The notes under the pieces were generated by a model. The model made no database searches. It was not told the origin of the DNA and saw nothing but the letters and a program-made list of their open reading frames with translations. Source: Pseudomonas sp. ERMR1:02 (GTDB taxonomy: Bacteria; Pseudomonadota; Gammaproteobacteria; Pseudomonadales; Pseudomonadaceae). From it: 64,000 nucleotides of DNA. Location of the stretch: assembly GCF_002277815.1 (NCBI RefSeq), contig NZ_NKJI01000001.1:48501-112500 (forward strand), given 5' to 3'. The stretch's first letter is position 1. The number at the start of each line of letters is the position of its first letter. The position numbers were made by a program, and so were the translations under genes. Of this stretch, positions 56,041 through 64,000 are shown one piece after another.

Positions 56041-56994
56041 GTGAGCCAGCCTACGCCAGCCGTGCGTACCTTCCAAGACTTGATCCTCGCCCTCCAGCAA
56101 TACTGGGCCGAGCAAGGTTGTGTGGTACTTCAGCCCTACGATATGGAAGTAGGCGCCGGCACTTTCCACACTGCTACATTCCTGCGCGCCATTGGCCCGG
56201 AAACCTGGAACGCCGCCTACGTGCAGCCAAGCCGTCGTCCGACTGACGGCCGCTACGGCGAAAACCCAAACCGTCTGCAGCACTACTACCAGTTCCAGGT
56301 CGTCCTGAAGCCGAATCCGGACAACTTTCAGGAGCTGTACCTAGGTTCCCTCAAGCATGTGGGCCTGGACCCGTTGGTTCACGACATCCGCTTTGTCGAA
56401 GACAACTGGGAATCGCCGACCCTCGGCGCCTGGGGTCTGGGCTGGGAAGTCTGGCTCAACGGCATGGAAGTGACGCAGTTCACTTACTTCCAGCAAGCGG
56501 GCGGCATCGAATGCTACCCGGTGACCGGCGAGATCACTTACGGTCTGGAGCGTCTGGCCATGTACCTGCAAGGCGTGGACTCGGTCTACGACCTGGTCTG
56601 GGCTGACGGTCCGTTCGGCAAAGTGACCTACGGCGATGTGTTCCACCAGAACGAAGTGGAACAGTCGACCTACAACTTCGAGCACGCCAACGTCGAGAAG
56701 CTGTTTGAACTGTTCGATTTCTATGAAAGCGAAGCCAAGCGCCTGATCGAGCTTGACCAGCCGCTGCCGTTGCCGAGCTATGAAATGGTGTTGAAGGCTT
56801 CCCATACCTTCAACCTGCTGGATGCGCGCCGGGCGATTTCCGTGACCGCGCGTCAGCAATACATTCTGCGTGTTCGCACCCTGGCGCGTTCCGTTGCGCA
56901 AGCCTATCTGCTGGCCCGCGCCAAGCTGGGCTTCCCGATGGCGACCCCGGACCTGCGTGACGAAGTACTGGCCAAGCTGGAGGCTGCACAATGA
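56041..56994 (+). CDS. glyQ: Glycyl-tRNA synthetase alpha subunit
   Basis: 317 residues from GTG 56041. Class II motifs: [36 protein letters not shown] (motif 2) and [15 protein letters not shown] (motif 3). Forms the alpha2beta2 enzyme with GlyS. Overlaps glyS by 4 bp. Confidence 0.96.
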   Translation: MSQPTPAVRTFQDLILALQQYWAEQGCVVLQPYDMEVGAGTFHTATFLRAIGPETWNAAYVQPSRRPTDGRYGENPNRLQHYYQFQVVLKPNPDNFQELYLGSLKHVGLDPLVHDIRFVEDNWESPTLGAWGLGWEVWLNGMEVTQFTYFQQAGGIECYPVTGEITYGLERLAMYLQGVDSVYDLVWADGPFGKVTYGDVFHQNEVEQSTYNFEHANVEKLFELFDFYESEAKRLIELDQPLPLPSYEMVLKASHTFNLLDARRAISVTARQQYILRVRTLARSVAQAYLLARAKLGFPMATPDLRDEVLAKLEAAQ

Positions 56995-59045
56995 GTGCTC
57001 TGGATTTTCTGGTTGAACTGGGCACTGAAGAGTTGCCACCCAAAGCCCTGAACACCCTGGCCGAGGCGTTCCTTGCCGGTATCGACAAAGGCCTTGCTGC
57101 CGCAGGCCTGAACTACGAGACCAAAACCGTCTACGCCGCGCCGCGTCGTCTGGCTGTGCTGATCACCTCGCTGGCCACCCAGCAACCGGATCGCAGCATT
57201 AACCTCGATGGCCCGCCACGTCAGGCCGCTTTCGATGCTGAAGGCAATCCGACTCAAGCGGCACTGGGTTTTGCCAAGAAGTGCGGCGTCGACCTGAGCG
57301 AAATCGATCAGAGCGGCCCGAAACTGCGTTACAGCCAAAGCATCGCCGGCAAGCCTACCTCAAGCCTGCTGCCAACCATCGTCGAAGATTCCCTGAACGA
57401 CCTGCCGATTCCAAAGCGCATGCGCTGGGGTGCGCGCAAGGAAGAATTTGTTCGCCCGACCCAATGGCTGGTGATGCTGCTCGGTGACCAGGTCATCGAC
57501 TGCACCATCCTCGCCCAGAAGGCTGGTCGCGATTCCCGTGGTCACCGTTTCCACCATCCGGAAAACGTGCGTATCGGTTCGCCGTCCAGCTACCTGGCCG
57601 ACCTGCGCGCCGCTTATGTGCTGGCCGATGCCAATGAGCGTCGCGACATCATCAGCAAGCGCACCGAAGAGCTGGCGACCCGCCAGGAAGGCACCGCTAT
57701 CGTGCCACCGGACCTGCTCGACGAAGTGACCGCGCTGGTTGAATGGCCGGTGCCGCTGGTGTGTTCGTTCGAGGAACGTTTCCTCGATGTGCCGCAAGAA
57801 GCGCTGATCACCACCATGCAGGACAATCAGAAGTACTTCTGCCTGCTGGATGTCGACGGCAAATTGCTGCCACGTTTCATTACCGTGGCCAACATCGAGA
57901 GCAAAGACCCGCAGCAGATCATCTCCGGTAACGAGAAGGTGGTTCGCCCACGTCTGACCGACGCCGAATTCTTCTTCAAGCAAGACAAGAAGCAGAAACT
58001 CGAAGACTTCAACCAGCGCCTGCAAAACGTGGTGTTCCAGGAAAAACTCGGCAGCGTCTATGACAAGGCTGAGCGCGTTTCCAGACTCGCCGCTCATATT
58101 GCTGCGCGGATTGGTGGCAACGCTTCCTGGGCCGCTCGTGCAGGCTTGCTGTCAAAGTGCGACCTGGCGACCGAAATGGTTGGCGAGTTCCCGGAGATGC
58201 AAGGTGTCGCTGGCTACTACTACGCCCTCAACGATGGCGAGCCGGAAGACGTCGCCCTGGCCCTGAACGAGCAGTACATGCCGCGCGGTGCTGGCGCTGA
58301 ATTGCCGTCCACCCTGACCGGTGCGGCCGTGGCCATCGCCGATAAGCTCGACACTCTGGTCGGCATTTTCGGCATCGGCATGCTGCCTACCGGTAGCAAA
58401 GATCCGTACGCCCTACGCCGTGCTGCACTCGGCGTGCTGCGCATCCTGATCGAGAAACAACTGGATCTGGACCTGAACGACGCCGTGGCTTTCGCCGTGA
58501 ATGCGTTCGGGGCCAAGGTCAAGACGGCCGGTCTCAACGACGCGGTGCTGGAGTTCATCTTCGACCGTCTACGTGCGCGTTACGAAGACGAAGGCGTTGA
58601 TGTCGCAACTTACCTGTCGGTCCGCGCCCTGAAGCCCGGTTCGGCCCTGGACTTCGACCAGCGCGTGCAAGCGGTACAAGCGTTCCGCAAATTGCCGGAA
58701 GCGGCTGCGCTGGCGGCGGTGAACAAGCGTGTGTCGAACTTGCTGAGCAAGGTCGAAGGCTCCGTGCCTACCGTCGTGGAAGCGAAGTACTTCGATAACG
58801 CCAACGAGTTCTCTCTGTACTCGGCGATCCAGCAGGCAGACCAGGCCGTTCAGCCGATGGCTGCGGCGCGTCAGTACAGCGCATCCCTGGCACGACTGGC
58901 TGCCCTGCGTGAGCCAGTGGATGCGTTCTTTGAAGCGGTGATGGTCAACGCTGAAGATGCCAAGGTCCGCGCTAACCGCTATGCGCTGTTGGCGCGCCTG
59001 CGTGGCTTGTTCCTCGGCGTCGCCGATATTTCATTGCTGGGGTAA
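56991..59045 (+). CDS. glyS: Glycyl-tRNA synthetase beta subunit
   Basis: 684 residues, family length. [16 protein letters not shown] at the N-terminus, the HD-like region and a C-terminal anticodon-binding (DALR-like) domain. Binds tRNA-Gly and works with GlyQ. No interruption seen. gmhB follows after 6 bp. Confidence 0.96.
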   Translation: MSALDFLVELGTEELPPKALNTLAEAFLAGIDKGLAAAGLNYETKTVYAAPRRLAVLITSLATQQPDRSINLDGPPRQAAFDAEGNPTQAALGFAKKCGVDLSEIDQSGPKLRYSQSIAGKPTSSLLPTIVEDSLNDLPIPKRMRWGARKEEFVRPTQWLVMLLGDQVIDCTILAQKAGRDSRGHRFHHPENVRIGSPSSYLADLRAAYVLADANERRDIISKRTEELATRQEGTAIVPPDLLDEVTALVEWPVPLVCSFEERFLDVPQEALITTMQDNQKYFCLLDVDGKLLPRFITVANIESKDPQQIISGNEKVVRPRLTDAEFFFKQDKKQKLEDFNQRLQNVVFQEKLGSVYDKAERVSRLAAHIAARIGGNASWAARAGLLSKCDLATEMVGEFPEMQGVAGYYYALNDGEPEDVALALNEQYMPRGAGAELPSTLTGAAVAIADKLDTLVGIFGIGMLPTGSKDPYALRRAALGVLRILIEKQLDLDLNDAVAFAVNAFGAKVKTAGLNDAVLEFIFDRLRARYEDEGVDVATYLSVRALKPGSALDFDQRVQAVQAFRKLPEAAALAAVNKRVSNLLSKVEGSVPTVVEAKYFDNANEFSLYSAIQQADQAVQPMAAARQYSASLARLAALREPVDAFFEAVMVNAEDAKVRANRYALLARLRGLFLGVADISLLG

Positions 59046-59051
59046 GTCTGT

Positions 59052-59584
59052 TTGAAACTGCTGATTCTCGATCGGGACGGAGTGATCAATTACGACTCCG
59101 ACGCTTACATCAAGTCGGTGGAGGAGTGGATTCCACTTCCCGGTTCGATCGAAGCCATCGCGCAGTTGAGCAAGGCCGGCTGGACGGTAGCGGTCGCTAC
59201 CAACCAGTCGGGCATCGCTCGCGGCTATTACGACATCGCCACCCTGGAAGCCATGCACGAGCGCTTGCGCTCGCTAGTGACGCAGCAGGGTGGGGAAGTC
59301 GGGCTGATCGTCTATTGCCCGCACGGGCCGGACGAGGGCTGCGAATGCCGCAAGCCAAAACCCGGAATGTTGAAAACATCGCCGCACATTACAACGTATC
59401 GCTGACTAATCTATGGTTCGTCGGCGATAGTCTCGGTGACCTGGAAGCCGCCAAAGCCGTCGATTCTCAGCCAGTTTTAGTTAAGACCGGGAAAGGCGAA
59501 AAGACTTTGGGCAAGACCCTACCGGCAGGCACGTTGATTTTCGACGATCTGGCGGCAATCGCCGCAGAACTTATCCACAATTAG
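59052..59584 (+). pseudogene. gmhB: D-glycero-D-manno-heptose 1,7-bisphosphate 7-phosphatase; single-base frameshift
   Basis: About 177 codons when joined. HAD-type phosphatase: LDRDGVIN (nucleophile Asp), ATNQSG, the C-x-H...C-x-C zinc loop (CPHGPDEGCECRKPKPG) and, in the second frame, FVGDSLGDLEAA. The frame breaks at 59373-59376: four A where five would give MLKNIAAHYNVSL and continue. Start TTG 59052. Supplies heptose for LPS core. Probably a sequence error, since LPS core heptose is important for the cell. Confidence 0.9.
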
Positions 59585-59650
59585 AGCGCTTTCGACAGTT
59601 CGGGAGTGCGCTTGAACAGTCGGGCAGTGCCCGTAACGGTAAACGTCGCC

Positions 59651-60429
59651 ATGTCGATACTGCAGGCCATCAGAACCTTCCTCTTTTACCTGCTGCTGGG
59701 CACCAGCTCCTTGCTTTGGTGCAGCCTGAGCTTTTTTATCGCGCCCTTTCTGCCGTTCAAGGCGCGTTATCGTTTCATCAATGTTTACTGGTGCCGCTGC
59801 GCCTTGTGGCTAAGCAAGGTATTCCTAGGTATTCGCTATGAAGTGAAGGGTGCCGAGAATGTGCCCGACCGGCCGTGCGTGATTCAGTCGAACCATCAGA
59901 GCACTTGGGAGACGTTCTTTCTCTCTGCCTACTTCGAACCGTTGAGCCAGGTGCTCAAGCGTTCATTGCTTTACGTACCTTTTTTGGCTGGGCGATGGCC
60001 ATGCTGCGACCAATCGCCATCGACCGTGAAAATCCGAAAGCCGCGCTCAAGCACGTAGCGAAGAAGGGCGACGAACTGCTCAAGGACAATGTATGGGTGC
60101 TGATCTTCCCCGAAGGCACCCGTGTTCCTTTTGGCACTATCGGCAAATTCTCCCGAGGCGGTACCGCGCTGGCGGTCAACGCCGAGCTACCAGTGCTGCC
60201 GATTGCGCATAACGCCGGCAAGTTCTGGCCCAAGAGCGGCTGGGCAAAGAAGCAGGGGGTGATTACCGTAATCATCGGCGCACCGATGTATGCCGAAGGC
60301 AGTGGACCGCGCGCTATCGCCAATTTGAACGATCGCGTCCAAGCCTGGAACGAGCAAATGCAACGGGAAATGGGCTCGCTGCCACCAGCACCTCAAGCCC
60401 CGGTTTCCAACGACCAGGTAGCCGTTTGA
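59651..60429 (+). pseudogene. plsC: 1-acyl-sn-glycerol-3-phosphate acyltransferase (PlsC-like); single-base frameshift
   Basis: About 259 codons when joined: N-terminal membrane helix (FLFYLLLGTSSLLWCSLSFF), motif I NHQSTWE (H-x4-D/E), motif III FPEGTR in the second frame. Makes phosphatidic acid for phospholipids. The frame breaks at 59980-59985: six T where seven would give YVPFFGWAMAMLRPI. Start ATG 59651. It corresponds to PA0005 (lptA) of P. aeruginosa by memory; an intact copy of this function is needed unless a paralogue exists elsewhere. Confidence 0.9.
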
Positions 60430-60558
60430 GATTCTGTGGATAACCTGTGTACCGTTTTTGAGAAAAGCGTTGTAATGTGATTTTAACTTAATGATTTATA
60501 TAGATATTTCTTAAACAAATAAATTCCTGAAAAACGTGCATAAGTTTTTTTCGGGCGC

Positions 60559-60589
60559 AAAAAAACCGGCTGATATAGCCGGTTTTTTT
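60559..60589. terminator. Bidirectional intrinsic terminator
   Basis: AAAAAACCGGC and GCCGGTTTTTT around TGATATA, A/T tracts on both sides; serves convergent plsC and histidine kinase genes. Confidence 0.88.
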
Positions 60590-60609
60590 ATACCTGTAAT
60601 TCGTCTGTT

Positions 60610-62145
60610 TCAATCTTCGAACAGAGGCAGGTGCAGAATGAAACAGGTACCTTCTCCAACCACGCTTCGGCACTCGATCCTCCCACCGTGTCGATCTACC
60701 ACTGCCCTGACCATCGACAGCCCCAAACCCACGCCATCGATACCTTGAGCCGAGGAAAAGCGTCGGTATTGGCTGAACAAATCGGGCAACTCCTCTGGGG
60801 TGATCCCCTTGCCTTGATCCATGAGCTCACAGGTCAACCATCCTTCGCTGCAGCTGACCTGCACATTCACCCGGGTCCCGCTGGCGCTGTACTTGATGGC
60901 GTTCTCCAGTAGATTGAACACCGCTCGGGTCAGCAGCGCCTGATCCGCCATAATCAAACTTTCCTGTGCTTGCTCATCAATCTGTTGGAGCAATTCGATC
61001 TGCTTCTGCTGGGCAATCGGCAATGCCTGATCGAACACATCCAGCACCAGCATCGCAAACAGGCTTGGTTGAAACTTATAGGCTTCGGACTCGGCTTTCG
61101 CCAGTTGGACGAAGCCGTCAGTAAGGTCCAGTGCCCGGCGTACCTGTAACTCGATCTGGTCAAACAACGGTGCATGACCGCCAACCTGATGGCGATGCAC
61201 ATCCAGCAGGGCGAGAATCGCCGAGTGGGGGGCTCGCAAGTCGTGTGACAGGAACCGCAGCATCACACTGCGTTGTTCTTCCGCCTCCCGCTCGACGCTC
61301 AGGTCAGTCAGGCTCAATAGCCAACCGATCGGTGTATCACCATCCACTGGCAGCAATGGCGCGCGGTCCAGACGCAGACTGCGCTCCTTGATGTCGCGGA
61401 ACTCCAGCAGTGGTAGCTCGGACAACAGCACCGGCACGCCCGGAGTCAATGCCGGATACCCCAATCGTGCCAATTGCTCAAGAACGTCATGCCCCACCAA
61501 ATCGCTGGTGCACAGCTCGCGGGCCTTGCGGTTACCCAACAGGACCCGGCCTGTCGGGTCGCTGATCAACGTAGCGACTGGAAGATACTCCAACCCATCC
61601 GCAATGAAACGATGGGTATCGCGAGTACGACTCATGGCTTGCTCAAGTGCAATTATCTGGCCCTGCAGGCGGTCATCAGTGGGGAAGTGCGGACGGCGGC
61701 GTTCCGGTAAGATTTTCGGTTCGCTGTCCAGGCGTGCTAACTCCCATCCGAAATAGGTCAACACCCCGCTGAGGCGCCGCCAGTTCCAGACCAGATAACC
61801 TAGCAGCATACCCAGCATACTGGGGATCGGTGACCACCATCTCTGTAGTTCTGCTAAGCCGGCACTAGTCAACAACGCACAGCCGATACCTGCCAGGGTC
61901 AGCCACAGCGCCAGGCGGGGTAACCACAGCAGCAATCCCAGGATGCACGTCACCAGTGCAACAGCGAGCAAGGCGCCCAAGCCAGGAGTGTCATCGTGTA
62001 ATTTAACTTGAATGGCATAGGACAGCAGTGCAGTCACCGACAACAGCACGAAACTTATACACAACCATTCGCGCACCAGTTGCCTGAACAGCCGTTGGAC
62101 TTGAGTCGGCTCACGACTTTCCCAGCGCTCATTCATCATCGGCAT
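60610..62145 (-). CDS. Membrane sensor histidine kinase with PAS domain; sensor region reduced
   Basis: About 511 residues (numbering from GTG 62148). Four hydrophobic segments within 28-122, with only short loops between; a PAS domain at about 181-280 (LEYLPVATLISDPTGRVLLGN); HisKA with H302 (LRFLSHDLRAPHS); HATPase with N box (NLLENAIKYS), G1 (DQGKG) and G2 (GVGLGLSM). The stretch SPIPSMLGMLLGYLVWNWRRL followed by ELARLDSEP resembles the membrane anchor that follows CHASE2 domains, but no extracytoplasmic CHASE2 domain precedes it. Start uncertain: GTG 62148, ATG 62145 or ATG 62136. Divergent from its likely partner regulator. Confidence 0.85.
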   Translation of the reverse strand: MPMMNERWESREPTQVQRLFRQLVREWLCISFVLLSVTALLSYAIQVKLHDDTPGLGALLAVALVTCILGLLLWLPRLALWLTLAGIGCALLTSAGLAELQRWWSPIPSMLGMLLGYLVWNWRRLSGVLTYFGWELARLDSEPKILPERRRPHFPTDDRLQGQIIALEQAMSRTRDTHRFIADGLEYLPVATLISDPTGRVLLGNRKARELCTSDLVGHDVLEQLARLGYPALTPGVPVLLSELPLLEFRDIKERSLRLDRAPLLPVDGDTPIGWLLSLTDLSVEREAEEQRSVMLRFLSHDLRAPHSAILALLDVHRHQVGGHAPLFDQIELQVRRALDLTDGFVQLAKAESEAYKFQPSLFAMLVLDVFDQALPIAQQKQIELLQQIDEQAQESLIMADQALLTRAVFNLLENAIKYSASGTRVNVQVSCSEGWLTCELMDQGKGITPEELPDLFSQYRRFSSAQGIDGVGLGLSMVRAVVDRHGGRIECRSVVGEGTCFILHLPLFED

Positions 62146-62304
62146 CACTGATGGAACAGAGAAATTCGCTCATGGGTCACAGGTCTGAATGGATGACTGA
62201 AATCATAGCGGACCAACGGCAAGTCGCTTTCTTTCACTCTTGCTACCGAGTGGCTATCGTCTTAATAACAGCGGAACGCTCCCAGAGCCAAGGAATCACC
62301 GCCC

Positions 62305-63024
62305 ATGCGTGTCGCGATACTGGACGATGAACCGGCCGAACTGCGCCGGGTGGAACAGACCCTGCTTCAAATGGCCGAGCCGGGGGAGGACGCCTGGTCC
62401 TTGCAAAGCTTCGCGAGGGGAGAGGACTTATTGCGGGAACTGCGCCGGGAAACCTATGACCTGCTTATCCTCGATTGGCAACTGCCAGACCTCAGTGGCC
62501 TGGAACTCTTGCGCTGGACCCGCGAACATATGGACGCGCCACCCTCAGCCATCATGCTCACCAGTCGCGACACCGAGAGCGACATCGTCCAGGCCTTGAA
62601 TACAGGGGCAGATGACTACGTCAGTAAGCCCTTCCGCCCCAATGAATTGAAAGCACGTGTCGCGGCGGTGTTGCGTCGGCAAAGCCAGCAACGAAACGCT
62701 GCCGCCGAAGTGTTGAGTTTCAATGACTTGACATTCGTCGATGCCGAGCTGACCGTGAACCGCTCAGGTAGCCCAATTGTTATGACCGAACGGGAGTATC
62801 GCCTGGCGAAGTGTCTTTTCACTAATCTGGGTCGACCGCTGTCCCGAGAGTACCTTTACCAGCGGTTCTGGCCGCACGAAGAGATAGAATCGTCACGGCC
62901 TTTGGATACGCACATTTACCGCCTGCGCAATAAGCTTGGGCTGACGGCTGATCGTGGCTGGCAGCTGCTGACGATCTATGGTTATGGGTACCGGTTGGAG
63001 AGTGTGGTTACAGCACCTGAATGA
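62305..63024 (+). CDS. OmpR/PhoB-type response regulator
   Basis: 239 residues: receiver with acidic pair D7/D8, phosphoacceptor D57 (LILDWQLPD), Thr/Ser in MLTSRD and Lys in VSKPFRP; C-terminal winged helix (MTEREYRLAKCLF, RPLDTHIYRLRNKLGL, YGYGYRLE). DNA-binding activator or repressor; target unknown. Paired with the divergent histidine kinase; about 155 bp lie between, room for shared autoregulation. Confidence 0.9.
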   Translation: MRVAILDDEPAELRRVEQTLLQMAEPGEDAWSLQSFARGEDLLRELRRETYDLLILDWQLPDLSGLELLRWTREHMDAPPSAIMLTSRDTESDIVQALNTGADDYVSKPFRPNELKARVAAVLRRQSQQRNAAAEVLSFNDLTFVDAELTVNRSGSPIVMTEREYRLAKCLFTNLGRPLSREYLYQRFWPHEEIESSRPLDTHIYRLRNKLGLTADRGWQLLTIYGYGYRLESVVTAPE

Positions 63025-63058
63025 AGCATGACCGTTCGTTGTGTAGGGCCACAAAATA

Positions 63059-63103
63059 GATGATTCGGCAGCCTCAGCAAAGCTGGAAGAAAATCATCTT
63101 TTT
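63059..63103 (+). terminator. Terminator after the response regulator
   Basis: GATGATT (63059-63065) pairs with AATCATC (63092-63098), inner CAGC/GCTG, then five T. Confidence 0.75.
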
Positions 63104-63141
63104 GTGTTGCATAGAAATCCGGCAAGACAGATTTTTCCGCG

Positions 63142-63183
63142 CACAAAACAAAACCCCTACCTGCATACGCAGATAGGGGTTTC
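63142..63183 (-). terminator. Terminator of the rRNA operon
   Basis: On the minus strand AACCCCTATCTGC pairs with GCAGGTAGGGGTT around GTAT, followed by TTTTGTTTTGTG. Lies directly behind 5S rRNA. Confidence 0.85.
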
Positions 63184-63193
63184 GGAATTTAAT

Positions 63194-63309
63194 CTTGACG
63201 ATGACCTACTCTCACATGGGGAAACCCCACACTACCATCGGCGATGCATCGTTTCACTGCTGAGTTCGGGATGGGATCAGGTGGTTCCAATGCTCTATGG
63301 TCGTCAAGA
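63194..63309 (-). rRNA. rrf: 5S ribosomal RNA
   Basis: The minus strand reads CTTGACGACCATAGAGC... to ...GAGAGTAGGTCATCGTCAAG, the Pseudomonas 5S sequence with pairing ends. About 116 nt; ends are set by the terminal stem and may be off by a few bases. Confidence 0.94.
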
Positions 63310-63444
63310 AATTCGGGTACCGAACCGTCTTTCGACGCTTCAGCAAATTGGGTATGTAATAGATTTGTGTGTTGTGCGAACTTTCGGTTCATTGCGTCTT
63401 CACACACCGCAATCTGGCCTTTCGACGCAAATTGCTTGGGTGTT
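63310..63444 (-). other. 23S-5S internal transcribed spacer
   Basis: About 135 bp between 5S and 23S, no tRNA seen. It contains the usual processing-stem sequences (GCAATTTG near 63430). Confidence 0.8.

Positions 63445-64000
<556 letters not shown>

Overview
The window is chromosomal DNA from a fluorescens-group Pseudomonas (inference). The proteins are Pseudomonas-like throughout, Pseudomonas REP doublets lie between many genes, and gene order follows two blocks of the P. aeruginosa map as I remember it: PA5502 down to about PA5476 for the left half, and PA0025 down to PA0005 for the right half. The right edge runs into an rRNA operon, and the housekeeping set (def, fmt, rsmB, trkA, glyQS) is the one normally found near oriC.

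Layout. 0-6 kb: catalase tail, a lipoprotein, and the znuBC-zur / znuA zinc-uptake locus, with a damaged IS110-family element behind znuA. 5.5-16.7 kb: thrB, a DUF2782 protein, polA, an ErsA-type small RNA, engB, two cytochromes c, dsbA, an EEP-family phosphatase or nuclease, a diguanylate cyclase and an AmpDh2-type amidase. 16.7-22.4 kb: a CSS-EAL phosphodiesterase, kinB/algB, and two small membrane proteins behind a very complete sigma-54 promoter. 23-30.6 kb: gltP, an SpmA/SpmB-like protein, a four-gene MCE lipid-transport operon and a DUF5924/DUF2914 membrane protein. 30.8-43.4 kb is the most lineage-variable part: M16 peptidase, Na/Pi cotransporter, TerC, citrate transporter, DOPA-dioxygenase-like protein, a choline-O-sulfate cluster (LysR, betC, choX) and a SulP permease. 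43.5-60.4 kb: aroE, hemF, qor, tsaC, dprA, a LysM protein, def, fmt, rsmB, trkA, TPR and PilZ proteins, a lipid A acyltransferase, tag, glyQS, gmhB and plsC. 60.6-63 kb: a divergent histidine kinase/response regulator pair. 63.1-64 kb: 5S and the 3' part of 23S rRNA on the minus strand.

Three observations stand out. (1) Seven core genes (polA, dgcH, an MCE gene, qor, dprA, gmhB, plsC) are each broken by one apparent single-base deletion, in every case inside a short homopolymer. This looks like a consensus-sequence error pattern, and the genes should be read as intact until re-sequenced. (2) The IS110-family transposase has lost its 3' end and is fused in frame to a second copy of the last 34 codons of znuA. 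All five differences between the two copies are synonymous. (3) Upstream of the small genes at 21.9-22.4 kb sit two matching dyads 32 bp apart, a perfect IHF consensus and a near-consensus -24/-12 element.

No CRISPR array, prophage, tRNA gene or defence island was seen.
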